DNA of 64,000 bases from Pseudomonas alcaligenes (GCF_014490745.1 NZ_LZEU01000001.1:2197501-2261500); one strand, 5' to 3'. Counted from the stretch's first letter, positions 1-8,889 are shown. Made by a program: numbers and translations. The notes: a model not told the origin generated them from the letters alone.

Positions 1-1
1 C

Positions 2-268
2 GAGACCCGGCGCCTCTACGAGGTGCTCGACAGTCGCCTGGGCGAGGCCGAGTACCTGGCCGGTGACTACAGCATCGCCGACATCGCCACTTTCCCCTGG
101 GTGCGCGTGCATGACTGGGCTGGCGTGTCGGTCGAGGGTCTGGTGCATCTGCAACGCTGGATCGCCGCCATCGATGCGCGCCCGGCCGTGCAGCGTGGTT
201 TGCAGGTGCCGCAGCGGGCCAGCGAGGCCAGCGTGGTGAAGACCGCCCAGACCATGCTGATACGTTGA
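2..268 (+). CDS. Glutathione S-transferase family protein, C-terminal part (5' end outside window)
   Basis: Only the last 88 codons or so are in the window; the reading frame is open from base 2 and ends at TGA 266-268. The visible part is the alpha-helical C-terminal domain of a glutathione S-transferase. It includes the typical stretch [18 protein letters not shown] (the SIAD N-capping box and hydrophobic staple) and ends in [18 protein letters not shown]. This pattern fits the Nu-class/YfcG-like disulfide reductases, but the thioredoxin-fold N-terminus with the glutathione site is not visible, so class and substrate are uncertain. The next gene begins 8 bases downstream of the stop, so the two are probably cotranscribed. 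Confidence 0.85.
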   Translation, partial: ETRRLYEVLDSRLGEAEYLAGDYSIADIATFPWVRVHDWAGVSVEGLVHLQRWIAAIDARPAVQRGLQVPQRASEASVVKTAQTMLIR

Positions 269-276
269 GGAAACGG

Positions 277-1080
277 ATGCGCCCGAGTCTGTTTGCCGCT
301 CTGCTGCTGTGCACCACGCCGCTGCTGGCCGATGATCTGCCCGGCAGTGCCGACCTTGCCGTGTTGCCCCGTTTTGCCCATGCCGAAATCGTCGATTACC
401 GCGACAGCGCCAGCAGCGAACGCAGCTACCCGCAGAGCGAGATCCGCCGCATCAGCGGCCAGTTGCAGCTGGAGCGTCAGGTGCAGGCCGAAGGCCGTCT
501 GCGTGCGCTGACTTATCGCCTGCCCGATGGCCATCGCCCGGAAAGCGCGCTGGATACGGCCCGCCACGAGCTGCTCGGCAACGGCGCGCAGCTGCTCTAC
601 TGGTGCCAGGGCCGTGAGTGTGGCTCCAGCAACCTGTGGGCCAACGCACTGTTCGGCAATGCCAAGCTCTATGGCCCGGACGAACGCCAGAGCTTCCTCC
701 TGCTGCGCCTGGCCGCGCCCCAGCAGGACAGCCTGCTGGCCCTGTACGGCATTACCCGCGGCAACCGGCGGGTCTACCTGCAGGTCGAGCAGCTCGATGC
801 CAACCAGCCGCTGGCTGCCCAGCTGCCCACGGCCAGCACCCTGCTGCGCCAGTTGCGCGCGGAGGGCGAGCTGAACCTGGCTGCGCTGCAGGCACCGCAG
901 GCCGACTGGAGCGACCTGCTGGCACGTACCCTCAGTCTCGATATCACCTTGCGGGTGAGCCTGGCCGGTGCCCAGGCCGAAGCCTGGCAAGCCGCGCTGC
1001 TGGTGCAGGGCGTGCGTGCCACGCGGGTGGAGCTGGGCGAGGGCGGCGATGGCGGCCTGCAGGTGCGCGTTCTACCTTGA
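277..1080 (+). CDS. DUF4892 domain protein, secreted
   Basis: The protein has about 267 residues. It starts with a clear signal peptide (MRPSLFAALLLCTTPLLADD), so it should act in the periplasm or at the outer membrane. The body matches the DUF4892 family as I know it: an N-terminal domain with a conserved YWCQGRECGSSNLWAN segment holding two cysteines that could form a disulfide, and a C-terminal alpha/beta region. The function is unknown. ATG 277 is chosen over the upstream in-frame TTG at 265 because a GAGG Shine-Dalgarno (SD) motif lies just before it and the signal peptide starts there. It sits tightly behind the GST gene and 54 bases before the permease gene. Confidence 0.8.
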   Translation: MRPSLFAALLLCTTPLLADDLPGSADLAVLPRFAHAEIVDYRDSASSERSYPQSEIRRISGQLQLERQVQAEGRLRALTYRLPDGHRPESALDTARHELLGNGAQLLYWCQGRECGSSNLWANALFGNAKLYGPDERQSFLLLRLAAPQQDSLLALYGITRGNRRVYLQVEQLDANQPLAAQLPTASTLLRQLRAEGELNLAALQAPQADWSDLLARTLSLDITLRVSLAGAQAEAWQAALLVQGVRATRVELGEGGDGGLQVRVLP

Positions 1081-1134
1081 ATCCTGTCGCGCCTGCCCGC
1101 CGGGCTGGCGCCTTTGCTGTGGGAATAGCTGGCA

Positions 1135-2208
1135 ATGCTGAACAACGATCGTCTGTTGGTACAGATTCTCCTCCTGGCCCTGCTCGGCGCCTGCGTCTGG
1201 GTGCTGGCGCCGTTCTTCTCGGCGCTGTTCTGGGCCGCCGTACTGGCCTTCGCCAGCTGGCCGCTGATGCGCCTGCTGACCCGCGCGCTGAATGGCCGCG
1301 AGGCCACTGCGGCAGCGTTGCTGACGGCCGGCTGGATGGTGCTGGTGGCGATTCCGCTGGTCTGGCTGGGGTTCAACCTGGCTGACCATGTGCGCGATGC
1401 CACCACCCTGTTCAAGGATCTACAGGTCGACGGCCTGCCGCCGCCACCGGCCTGGGTGGCCGATCTGCCGCTGATCGGCCAGCGCCTGAGCGACATCTGG
1501 CTGCGTATCGACAAGGAGGGCGCGGCCCTGTTCGCCAGCCTGCGCCCGTACCTGGGCCAGGTCGGCAACTGGCTGCTGGCGCGCAGCGCGGCCCTCGGCG
1601 GTGGCATGCTGGAGCTGGCCCTGAGCCTGGTGCTGGTGTTCTTCTTCTACCGCGACGGGCCGCGCATGGCGGCCTTCGTCCATAGCCTGCTGGAACGCCT
1701 GATCGGCGACCGCGCCGAGCACTACCAGGATCTGGTGGCCGGCACCGTGCAGCGGGTGGTCAACGGCGTGATCGGCACGGCGGCGGCCCAGGCCCTGCTG
1801 GCCATGATCGGCTTCTACATCGCCGGCGTGCCGGGCGCCCTGGTGCTGGGCATCATCACCTTCATCCTCAGCTTGATCCCCATGGGCCCGCCGCTGGTAT
1901 GGATTCCCGCCACGGCCTGGCTGGTCAGCCAGGAGCAATACGGCATGGCGGTATTCCTCGGCATCTGGGGCATGTTCGTCATCAGCGGCGTGGACAACGT
2001 GCTCAAGCCCTACCTGATCAGCCGTGGCGGCAACCTGCCGCTGGTGGTGGTGCTGCTCGGCGTGTTCGGCGGCATCCTGGCCTTCGGCTTCATGGGCCTG
2101 TTCCTCGGCCCGACCCTGCTGGCGATCGCCTTCAGTCTGCTCGGCGACTGGGCCAAGAGCGCTCCGGCCGAGGCGCCGGCCACGGCACGAGACGAGGAAC
2201 AGCACTGA
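1135..2208 (+). CDS. AI-2E family transporter (PerM/YdiK-type permease)
   Basis: A 357-residue integral membrane protein of the AI-2E exporter-like / PerM family. Hydrophobic segments occur near residues 7-40, 60-82, 155-180, 205-260 and 280-340. The family signature region FFFYRDGPRM is near residue 165, and the family-typical GPPLVWIPA segment is in the C-terminal half. Members move small molecules or ions across the inner membrane; a few are sodium/proton antiporters and E. coli TqsA affects AI-2 export. The substrate here cannot be inferred. The polar tail (residues 340-357) is cytoplasmic. No obvious promoter separates it from the DUF4892 gene. Confidence 0.88.
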   Translation: MLNNDRLLVQILLLALLGACVWVLAPFFSALFWAAVLAFASWPLMRLLTRALNGREATAAALLTAGWMVLVAIPLVWLGFNLADHVRDATTLFKDLQVDGLPPPPAWVADLPLIGQRLSDIWLRIDKEGAALFASLRPYLGQVGNWLLARSAALGGGMLELALSLVLVFFFYRDGPRMAAFVHSLLERLIGDRAEHYQDLVAGTVQRVVNGVIGTAAAQALLAMIGFYIAGVPGALVLGIITFILSLIPMGPPLVWIPATAWLVSQEQYGMAVFLGIWGMFVISGVDNVLKPYLISRGGNLPLVVVLLGVFGGILAFGFMGLFLGPTLLAIAFSLLGDWAKSAPAEAPATARDEEQH

Positions 2209-2410
2209 ACCAGGTTGCCGCCACGTGCAGCTGCGCATGGTGAGTCAAGTGGGCAGGGTGGTAACCTTGCCCGGCTTTTCCGCGGTTATCGCCTCAGATT
2301 CGTGCATTTCGGCCTGAATCCGCGACGGCTTGCCCGCCACACTGCGATGGAGCAGGCCCGCGATGGGCGCAGGGAAGACTCACAACAACACATGGACATC
2401 GAGCTCACTC

Positions 2411-3985
2411 ATGAAAAAAACCGCAGGTATGGCTGCAAGCCTCGTCGTTATCGTCGGGGCACTGGGAACCGCCGGGGCGTGGTACACCGGTAAACATCTG
2501 GAAAGCGTGCTGCAAACCTCGATCAGCGAGGCCAACCAGCAGATGCAGAACGCCCTGTTGGGCATCGATGGCACGGCCAAGCTGGAACTGCTGTCGCTGG
2601 AGCGGCACCTGTTCAGCAGTACCGCCCACTACCGCCTGACCGTCGCCGGCAAGGCTCTGGGCGATGGCCAGCAGCCGTTCGAGCTGCTGTTCGTCGACCG
2701 TATCGACCACGGCCCGTTCCCGCTGTCGCGCCTGCAGGCACTGAAGCTGATGCCGGTCATGGCCACCAGCAACTTCGAACTGGAAAAGAACCCGCTCACC
2801 GAACCCTGGTTTGCCGCGACTCAGGGCGTGGCTCCGCTCAGTGGCCAGGTCAGCCTCGGCTATGACGGTTCCAGCAGCAGTAGCATGCGCCTGCAGCCGC
2901 TGGATCTGGCTCCGAGCGAGAAGATCCAGGTGAAATTCTCCGGTCTGGATCTGCAGGTGGACGCCAGCGCCAAGGCCGAGGATCTGCAGATCGGCGGCAA
3001 CATGACCAGCCTGCAGCTGTCCCTTGTCTCGCCCACCTCCGGGCCGCTGACCATCGACCTGCAGGGCCTGACCCTGGACAGCGACCGCAGCAAGGGCAGC
3101 TCCGGGCTGTACATGGGGACGAACCAGGTCAAGCTGAAAAGCGCCAGCGTACAGATGGCCGACAAGCCGCCGGTACTGCTTAGCGACCTGGCCCAGAGCG
3201 ACAGCCTGGAAGAGGTCGGCAACAGCCTCAACGGCCGCCTGACCTACGACATCGGCATGATCAGCTACGACGGCAAGCAGATCGGTGGCAGCCAGCAGGT
3301 GTGGAGCCTGAAGAACCTCGATCTGGGCGCCGTGCAGTCGCTGGTCAAACTCTACGAGAGCAAGCTGCAGCCGCTGCAGACTGCGGCCCTGCAGGGCAGC
3401 GAGGCGCCGCAGCTGGATCTGAGCGATGCCGAGCAGGCCCAGCTCAAGGCCGACTTCGAGCAACTGCTGGCCGCCAAGCCCCAGATCGCTCTGGAGAAAA
3501 TGTCGTTCAAGACCACCAATGGCGAAAGCCATCTGCGTCTGGCGCTCGACCTCAACAAGCCGGAATCCTTCGACCTGCCGGCACCGCTGATCGCCAAGCA
3601 ACTGATCGGCCAACTGGACGCCAAACTGGTGGTGTCCAAGCCGATGATCGGCGACGTGGTCGGTGTGCAGGCGGCCTTCGCCGGACAGACCGACCAGCAG
3701 GCGATTGCCGAGCAGGCCAGCATGATGAGCGAGATGGCCAGCAGCATGGCGGTAGCCAGCCAGATGGCCACGGTGGAAGGCGACAACATCGTTTCCAGCC
3801 TGCATTACGCCAACGACCAGGTCGACTTCAACGGCCGCAAGATGACGGTCGAGGAGTTCGTCGGCATGTTTATGGCGATGGGCGGCGGCATGGGCATGCA
3901 GCAGGACGATGCAGCCCTGCAGGAAGGCGAGAGCGCTGACGGCCTGGCCCTGCAAGCACCGGCAGTAGAGAACACCGCGCAGTAA
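2411..3985 (+). CDS. DUF945 (YdgA-like) family protein
   Basis: About 524 residues. An N-terminal hydrophobic segment (MKKTAGMAASLVVIVGALG) acts as a membrane anchor or signal. The long body matches the DUF945/YdgA family: the GAWYTGKHLE segment directly after the helix, followed by repeating beta-strand/amphipathic stretches. The C-terminus has a Met-rich GMFMAMGGGMGMQQ stretch. Family members are large periplasmic proteins anchored to the inner membrane, with a proposed but unproven role in envelope lipid or protein transport. The upstream in-frame extension (from about 2330) is rejected because the signal peptide begins at 2411. A strong hairpin follows the stop. Confidence 0.8.
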   Translation: MKKTAGMAASLVVIVGALGTAGAWYTGKHLESVLQTSISEANQQMQNALLGIDGTAKLELLSLERHLFSSTAHYRLTVAGKALGDGQQPFELLFVDRIDHGPFPLSRLQALKLMPVMATSNFELEKNPLTEPWFAATQGVAPLSGQVSLGYDGSSSSSMRLQPLDLAPSEKIQVKFSGLDLQVDASAKAEDLQIGGNMTSLQLSLVSPTSGPLTIDLQGLTLDSDRSKGSSGLYMGTNQVKLKSASVQMADKPPVLLSDLAQSDSLEEVGNSLNGRLTYDIGMISYDGKQIGGSQQVWSLKNLDLGAVQSLVKLYESKLQPLQTAALQGSEAPQLDLSDAEQAQLKADFEQLLAAKPQIALEKMSFKTTNGESHLRLALDLNKPESFDLPAPLIAKQLIGQLDAKLVVSKPMIGDVVGVQAAFAGQTDQQAIAEQASMMSEMASSMAVASQMATVEGDNIVSSLHYANDQVDFNGRKMTVEEFVGMFMAMGGGMGMQQDDAALQEGESADGLALQAPAVENTAQ

Positions 3986-4001
3986 CGGCGCGTTGCCCTA
4001 T

Positions 4002-4045
4002 AACGGCCAGCCCATTCGCACTGCGGATCGGCTGGCCGTTTGCTT
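4002..4045. terminator. Bidirectional rho-independent terminator
   Basis: A 10-bp inverted repeat, ACGGCCAGCC at 4003-4012 and GGCTGGCCGT at 4030-4039, lies between two convergent genes. A short T run follows on the plus strand. It probably ends transcripts of the DUF945 gene and of the EF-hand gene. Confidence 0.65.
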
Positions 4046-4053
4046 TACGGCGG

Positions 4054-4836
4054 TTAGGCCGAGAGGTCGAGCTGGCTACCGATGCTGGACTGGTAGCTGG
4101 CGCTGCTCTGGTACTGCTTGAGCAGTTTGGCGATCAGTCCCGAGAAGTCTTCCTCCTCGCTGCGGCTCTTGCTGCTGGCCTGGCTCTGCTGGCCGATGCT
4201 GTCGAGCAGGCTGCTCAACTCGTCCTGGCTGATGCTGCCGCTACTGTCGGTGTCCAGCGCACTGAACAGTTCTTCCGAACTGGCTCCGGTATCTGCTGGT
4301 GGCGGTGGAGGCGGTGGCGCCAGGGCGGCCATCTCATCGATGTTCAGGCCACCGTCGCCATCGGCGTCGAGTTCGCTGAACAGGCTGCTGACATCGCTGC
4401 TGCTGGAGCCGGCGATGGCCGACAGCTCTTCTTCATCGATGCTGCCGTCGCCGTTGGTGTCCAGCTGGGAGAACATCTCCTCCGGGCTGGGGCCACCCGG
4501 GCCGCCGGGGGGCGGTGGCGGCGGGGCCAGAGCGGCGGTTTCCTTGCTGTCCAGGCTGCCGTCGCCGTTGGCATCGAGCTGGCTGAACAGCTCGTCGATA
4601 TCGATGCTCAGGCTGCTGTCGCTTTCCTGGGCGGCGCTGATTGCACTGCTCAATTCGTCCTTACTGACGCTGCTGTCACCGTCGCTGTCGAGAATGCTGA
4701 ACAGCTTCTCCTGGACTTTCGCCGGGCCTCCGGCACAGCCACCGCCGCCACTGCTGGCGGTGCTGCTGCGCTGGGTGCTGGCGAGTGTCGAGCTATAGCT
4801 GCTGTAGCTCGAGTAACTGCTGACACCACTGATCAT
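4054..4836 (-). CDS. Five-EF-hand calcium-binding protein with polyproline linkers (XopAW-like)
   Basis: A 260-residue acidic protein with five canonical EF-hand loops at residues 50-61, 88-99, 126-137, 157-168 and 195-206. Most have the D-x-D-G-D-G-x-hydrophobic-x-x-x-E pattern. Two linkers carry runs of six and seven prolines (near 105-110 and 174-180). The N-terminus is a Ser/Tyr repeat region with no signal peptide or membrane helix; Cys34 is the only cysteine. ATG 4836 is chosen because the AGGAG motif at 4849-4845 sits 8 bases upstream; the GTG at 4845 overlaps that motif. From memory it resembles proteins annotated as XopAW-family type III calcium-binding effectors, but the cellular role is unknown. 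It lies downstream of a two-component system on the same strand. Confidence 0.85.
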   Translation of the reverse strand: MISGVSSYSSYSSYSSTLASTQRSSTASSGGGGCAGGPAKVQEKLFSILDSDGDSSVSKDELSSAISAAQESDSSLSIDIDELFSQLDANGDGSLDSKETAALAPPPPPPGGPGGPSPEEMFSQLDTNGDGSIDEEELSAIAGSSSSDVSSLFSELDADGDGGLNIDEMAALAPPPPPPPADTGASSEELFSALDTDSSGSISQDELSSLLDSIGQQSQASSKSRSEEEDFSGLIAKLLKQYQSSASYQSSIGSQLDLSA

Positions 4837-4860
4837 GGGAGTCACTCCTATGTGGGCATG

Positions 4861-4880
4861 ACCGGAGAGGGTTCTCCGGT
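4861..4880 (-). promoter_or_regulatory. Hairpin in the leader of the EF-hand gene
   Basis: A perfect 8-bp inverted repeat (ACCGGAGA at 4861-4868, TCTCCGGT at 4873-4880) with a 4-base loop lies 11 bases upstream of the SD of the EF-hand gene. It could modulate translation or stabilise the mRNA. No ligand-binding architecture is recognisable. Confidence 0.35.
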
Positions 4881-4992
4881 TGTGTCAGCCTCCGGGCGCT
4901 CTGTGTCGGGGGTATATGGACTTTGTAACGACTCCCATACAGCCGCGCCGCGTGTGTTGCGCGGTGCTTGCTCGTGGGTTCTACGGGAGGCG

Positions 4993-5013
4993 CGCGCCGG
5001 CCAGGCCGGCGCG
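4993..5013 (-). terminator. GC-rich hairpin just after the histidine kinase stop
   Basis: An inverted repeat of CGCGCCGGCC type spans 4993-5013, two bases beyond the kinase stop codon. It lacks a T tract, so it is either a weak terminator or an mRNA-stabilising 3' hairpin separating the kinase from the EF-hand gene. Confidence 0.35.
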
Positions 5014-5015
5014 GC

Positions 5016-6050
5016 TCAGCGGGGCAGGCGCAGGATGGCGGTAAGGCCGCCGCCCGGGGTTTCTTCGAGCAGGATGTCGCCGCCCTGGCGGCGGGCGGCT
5101 TCGCGGGCGATGGTCAGGCCCAGGCCCACACCGCCGGAGCTGCGGTTGCGCGAGCCTTCGACGCGGAAGAAGGCTTCGAACACTGCCTCGCGTTGCTCGG
5201 GGGCAATGCCGGGGCCGTTGTCGCAGACCCGCACTTCGATCTGCTGCGGGCTGTCGTGCAGCTCGATGCGCGCATGCCCGGCATAGCGCAGGGCATTTTC
5301 CAGCAGGTTGCTGATGCACGAGCGCAATGACAGCGGCTGTACCCGCAGCGGTGCGCAGTGACCGCTGAAGCGCACATCGGCACCACGATCCTGGGCGTCC
5401 TCGACCATCGACTCGACCAGTGCCTGCAGGTCGAACCACTGCAGCGCCTCGCTGCTGCGCTGTTCATGCAGGTAGCGCAGGGTGGCGTCGAGCATGCTGA
5501 TCATCTCGCCCAGATCCTGGCCCATGCGCGAGCGCAGCTGTGGGTTGGGGATCTGCTCGACGCGCAGCTTGAGGCGCGCCAGCGGCGTGCGCAGGTCGTG
5601 GGAAACGGCGGCGAGCATGCGTCCGCGTTGCTGCACCTGCTCGCGGATGCGCCGCTGCATCAAGTTGAAGGCATGCGCCGCCTGGCGTGCTTCCTTGGTG
5701 CCGGTTTCCGGCAACGGTGGGGTGTCGAGATCCTCGCTGAGGCGCTCGGCGGCTTCGGACAGGCGCTGGATCGGCCGGCTGAGCAGGCGTGCGCCATACC
5801 AGGCGGCGGCGATCAGGGTCAGCAGCTGGAAGGTCAGCGGCACCAGCGGGCCGCCAAAACCGCGCCAGGGCGGCGGAGGCGGCGGTCGCGAGCCAGGTTC
5901 GCCGTGCTCGCTGTAGGCCGGCGGAGGAGGCGGGGGCGGCGGCCGGTGGCCGTAGTAATTGAACCAGGCGAAAGCCAGGATGTGCGCTAGCACGATGGCC
6001 AGCATGAGGACACCAAACAGACGCGCGAAGAAGGTGTCGGCGGTGCGCAT
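5016..6050 (-). CDS. Sensor histidine kinase with proline-rich periplasmic loop
   Basis: A 344-residue two-helix membrane kinase. TM1 is at residues about 11-31. The short periplasmic loop (about 32-68) contains eight consecutive prolines and a second run of six, and TM2 is at about 69-88. A HAMP linker follows, then the H-box [14 protein letters not shown] with phosphoacceptor His151, the N-box NLLENALRYA, G1 DNGPGIAPEQ and G2 GGVGLGLTIA. It autophosphorylates and passes phosphate to the regulator encoded immediately upstream; the two genes overlap by one base (stop/start TGATG). The proline-only sensing loop is unusual, and it parallels the proline runs in the EF-hand protein encoded next. 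The signal is unknown. Confidence 0.92.
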   Translation of the reverse strand: MRTADTFFARLFGVLMLAIVLAHILAFAWFNYYGHRPPPPPPPPAYSEHGEPGSRPPPPPPWRGFGGPLVPLTFQLLTLIAAAWYGARLLSRPIQRLSEAAERLSEDLDTPPLPETGTKEARQAAHAFNLMQRRIREQVQQRGRMLAAVSHDLRTPLARLKLRVEQIPNPQLRSRMGQDLGEMISMLDATLRYLHEQRSSEALQWFDLQALVESMVEDAQDRGADVRFSGHCAPLRVQPLSLRSCISNLLENALRYAGHARIELHDSPQQIEVRVCDNGPGIAPEQREAVFEAFFRVEGSRNRSSGGVGLGLTIAREAARRQGGDILLEETPGGGLTAILRLPR

Positions 6051-6826
6051 CAGGCGATATCGCGGGCGTCGAACAGATAGCCTTCGCCGCGCACGGTCTT
6101 GATCAGCCGTGGTGAGCGCGGATCGTCGCCGAGCTTCTGGCGCAGGCGCGAGACCAGCAGGTCGATGCTGCGGTCGAAGGCTTCGATGGAGCGGCCGCGG
6201 GCCTCGTCGAGCAGTTGTTCGCGGCTGAGCACCCGGCGTGGGCGTTCGAGGAACACCCAGAGCAGGCGGAACTCGGCATTGGACAGCGGCACCAGCAGGT
6301 CGTCCGGCGATTGCAGCTGGCGCAGCACGCTGTGCAGCGTCCAGCCGTCGAAGCTGATGCTGGTGCGCGGCTCCTGGCGCGGGTCGGCGCGGCTCGGGTC
6401 GCGGTCGTCGCGCACGCGGCGCAGGATGCTCTGGATGCGCGCCACCAGTTCGCGCGGCTCGAAGGGCTTGGCCATGTAGTCGTCGGCGCCCAGTTCCAGG
6501 CCGATGATGCGGTCGGCCGGCTCGCAGCGTGCGGTCAGCATCAGGATCGGGATATCGGAGCTGGCGCGCAGCTCGCGGCACAGGGCCAGGCCGTCTTCGC
6601 CGGGCAGCATGAGGTCGAGGATGACCACGTCGAACTGGCTCTGCGCCAGGGCGCGGCGCATGCCGCTGCCGTCGCCGACGGCTTCGCTGTCGATATTGAA
6701 GCGGGTCAGGTAGCCGCCCAGCAGCTCGCGCAGTTCGAGGTTGTCATCGACGATCAGGGCACGGGTCGTGCGTACGCGCCAATCGCGGGTATGGGGGGCT
6801 TCCACCGGGGCAGGCTCCAGGAACAT
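6050..6826 (-). CDS. OmpR-family response regulator
   Basis: A 258-residue response regulator. The receiver domain spans residues about 22-135, with acidic pocket Asp27-Asp28, phosphoacceptor Asp71 (VVILDLMLPGEDG) and the conserved Lys in MAKPFEPREL. A winged-helix DNA-binding domain fills the C-terminal third (LSNAEFRLLWVFLERPRRVLS, and IKTVRGEGYLFD at the end). It pairs with the kinase gene that overlaps it. The N-terminus carries a roughly 20-residue extension before the receiver, so the start may lie slightly downstream. It is not KdpE, which is encoded separately at 14.3 kb. Its promoter should lie in 6827-7081, shared with the divergent kdp operon. Confidence 0.9.
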   Translation of the reverse strand: MFLEPAPVEAPHTRDWRVRTTRALIVDDNLELRELLGGYLTRFNIDSEAVGDGSGMRRALAQSQFDVVILDLMLPGEDGLALCRELRASSDIPILMLTARCEPADRIIGLELGADDYMAKPFEPRELVARIQSILRRVRDDRDPSRADPRQEPRTSISFDGWTLHSVLRQLQSPDDLLVPLSNAEFRLLWVFLERPRRVLSREQLLDEARGRSIEAFDRSIDLLVSRLRQKLGDDPRSPRLIKTVRGEGYLFDARDIA

Positions 6827-6974
6827 CAGGGCTGGGATGCGGGGGTAGACAGGCTGGCATCCTAGCCTGTCGCAATGCTAGCGGCCATGCCAGTCGGCGC
6901 CGCTTGTCGGCATGGTGGCGGATCTGCGTATCGGCATGGTGTCGGTGATGTATCCGGGCCGATACAAAGGCGCA

Positions 6975-6994
6975 TTTTTACACCTTCTTTACAT
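6975..6994 (+). promoter_or_regulatory. Putative KdpE operator upstream of kdpF
   Basis: The sequence TTTTTACACCTTCTTTACAT, followed by a C-rich ACCTGCC, closely resembles the T-rich KdpE box I remember upstream of E. coli kdpFABC. It lies about 90 bp before the kdpF start in the gap that also serves the divergent response regulator. The call is by similarity only. Confidence 0.5.
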
Positions 6995-7081
6995 ACCTGC
7001 CGGGGTTGCGCAATCGAACCTTTACGGCCCCTCTGCCGAGAATTTGCTCAGGCGGTAACCACCGCGACAAGGAGCATACAC

Positions 7082-7171
7082 ATGAGCATTCTCGACGGGG
7101 TGTCACTCGGCTTGGCCGTGGCGCTGTTCATCTACCTGCTGGTTGCGCTGCTGCGCGCCGAGCGTAGCTAG
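7082..7171 (+). CDS. kdpF: Potassium-transporting ATPase subunit KdpF
   Basis: A 29-residue single-helix peptide, [20 protein letters not shown] with a basic tail. This is the normal size and character of KdpF, the small subunit that stabilises the KdpABC complex in the inner membrane. A strong AAGGAG at 7069-7074 lies 7 bases before the ATG. It is the first gene of the kdp operon; kdpA follows after 8 bases. The position directly upstream of kdpA and the hydrophobic profile make the call firm despite its small size. Confidence 0.93.
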   Translation: MSILDGVSLGLAVALFIYLLVALLRAERS

Positions 7172-7179
7172 GAGGCGCC

Positions 7180-8880
7180 ATGCAAGTCCAAGACTACTGG
7201 CTGATCCTGGCCTTCTTCGTGCTGGTATTGCTGCCGGCTCCGTTTCTCGGGCGCTACATCTTCCGCGCGATGGAGGGGCAGAAGACCCTGCTGACCCCGC
7301 TGTTCGCGCCCATCGAGCGCTTCTGTTACCGCCTGGCGGGCATCGACAGCCAGGCCGAGCAGGACTGGAAAACCTACAGCCTGGCGCTGCTGGCCTTCAC
7401 CCTGGCCGGCCTGCTGTTGTTGTTCGCCATCCTCATGCTGCAGGGCGCGTTGCCGCTCAACCCGCAGCACCTGCCGGGGCTGGAGTGGACGCTGGCGTTC
7501 AATACCGCGGTGAGCTTCGTCAGCAACACCAACTGGCAGGCCTACAGCGGCGAGGCGTCGCTCAGCTACTTCAGCCAGATGGTCGGCCTGACCGTGCAGA
7601 ACTTCGTCAGCCCGGCGGTCGGCCTGGCGGTGCTGGTGGTGTTCTGCCGCAGCATCGCCCGCCGTTCGAGCAACAGTGTCGGCAACTTCTGGGTCGACCT
7701 GACCCGCGCCACCCTCTACGGCATGCTGCCGCTGTGCCTGCTGCTGGCGCTGTTTCTGGTCTGGCAGGGCGTACCGCAGACCTTCCTCGACTATGCGACC
7801 GCGCACACCATTAGCGGCAGCGACCAGGTCATTCCGCTCGGCCCGGCGGCCAGCCAGATCGCCATCAAGCAGCTCGGCACCAACGGCGGCGGTTTCTTCG
7901 GCGTCAACTCGGCGCACCCGTTCGAGAATCCGACGGCCTGGAGCAACCTGTTCGAGCTGGTGTCGATCATCCTGATCCCGGTGGCGCTGCTGTTCACCTT
8001 CGGCCACTACGTCAAGGATCTGCGCCAGAGCCGCGCGCTGCTGGCCTGCATGCTGATCCTGTTCGTTCTCGGTCTGGGCGTGACCCTGTGGGCCGAGTAC
8101 CAGCCGAACCCGGCGTTGGCCATGCTGCCGATCGAGCAGGGCGGTTCGCTGGAGGGCAAGGAGAGCCGCTTCGGCATCGCCGCCTCGGCGCTGTGGGCGG
8201 TGACTACCACGGCGGCCTCCAACGGCTCGGTCAATGCCATGCACGACAGCTTCAGCGCCCTCGGCGGCATGATCCCGATGTTCAACATGATGCTCGGCGA
8301 AGTGATCTTCGGCGGCGTCGGTGCTGGCCTCTACGGCATGCTGCTGTTCGTGCTGATCGCGGTGTTCCTCGCCGGCCTGATGATCGGCCGCACCCCGGAA
8401 TACCTCGGCAAGAAGCTGGAAGCCCGCGAAGTGCGCTTGCTGGTGGCGACCCTGCTGGTGATGCCGGTCGGTGTACTGGTATTCAGCGCCCTGGCGGTAA
8501 GCCTGGCCGGCCCGGCGGCCTCGATCAGCAACCCGGGTGCCCATGGTTTCAGCCAGGCGCTGTATGCCTACACCTCGGGCACCGCCAACAACGGCTCGGC
8601 CTTCGCCGGTTTCGGCGCCAATACGCCGTTCCACAACCTGCTGCTCGGCCTGGCCATGCTGCTTGGGCGCTTCGGCTACATCCTGCCGATCCTCGCCATC
8701 GCCGGCAGCCTGGCGGCGAAGAAGCGCGCGCCGATTAGCAGCAACAGCTTCCCGACCCATGGCCCGCTGTTCGTCACCCTGCTGACCCTGACCATCCTCC
8801 TGGTCGGCGGCCTGACCTTCCTGCCGGCACTGGCCCTGGGCCCGATTGCCGAGCACCTGACAATGTTCCAGGGCTTCTAA
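7180..8880 (+). CDS. kdpA: Potassium-transporting ATPase, ion-channel subunit A
   Basis: A 566-residue polytopic membrane protein of the superfamily of K transporters. It selects and binds K+ and delivers it to KdpB. About ten hydrophobic segments and four selectivity-filter-like P-loops are seen: [11 protein letters not shown] near residue 114, [20 protein letters not shown] near 231-250, [16 protein letters not shown] near 345, and [14 protein letters not shown] near 467. Length equals the family norm. The start has GGAGG upstream. The gene lies between kdpF and kdpB with gaps of 8 and 9 bases. Confidence 0.97.
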   Translation: MQVQDYWLILAFFVLVLLPAPFLGRYIFRAMEGQKTLLTPLFAPIERFCYRLAGIDSQAEQDWKTYSLALLAFTLAGLLLLFAILMLQGALPLNPQHLPGLEWTLAFNTAVSFVSNTNWQAYSGEASLSYFSQMVGLTVQNFVSPAVGLAVLVVFCRSIARRSSNSVGNFWVDLTRATLYGMLPLCLLLALFLVWQGVPQTFLDYATAHTISGSDQVIPLGPAASQIAIKQLGTNGGGFFGVNSAHPFENPTAWSNLFELVSIILIPVALLFTFGHYVKDLRQSRALLACMLILFVLGLGVTLWAEYQPNPALAMLPIEQGGSLEGKESRFGIAASALWAVTTTAASNGSVNAMHDSFSALGGMIPMFNMMLGEVIFGGVGAGLYGMLLFVLIAVFLAGLMIGRTPEYLGKKLEAREVRLLVATLLVMPVGVLVFSALAVSLAGPAASISNPGAHGFSQALYAYTSGTANNGSAFAGFGANTPFHNLLLGLAMLLGRFGYILPILAIAGSLAAKKRAPISSNSFPTHGPLFVTLLTLTILLVGGLTFLPALALGPIAEHLTMFQGF

Positions 8881-8889
8881 GGGAGAATC

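Noticed and set aside
67..990. Long minus-strand open frame (307 codons) opposite the GST end and DUF4892 gene
   Set aside because: It is a high-GC shadow frame with Gln/Ala/Arg-rich composition and no domain, overlying two plausible plus-strand genes.
5016..6581. Histidine kinase read as a 521-residue protein from 6581
   Set aside because: The added N-terminus lies inside the response regulator in another frame. The membrane helix and TGATG overlap place the start at 6050.
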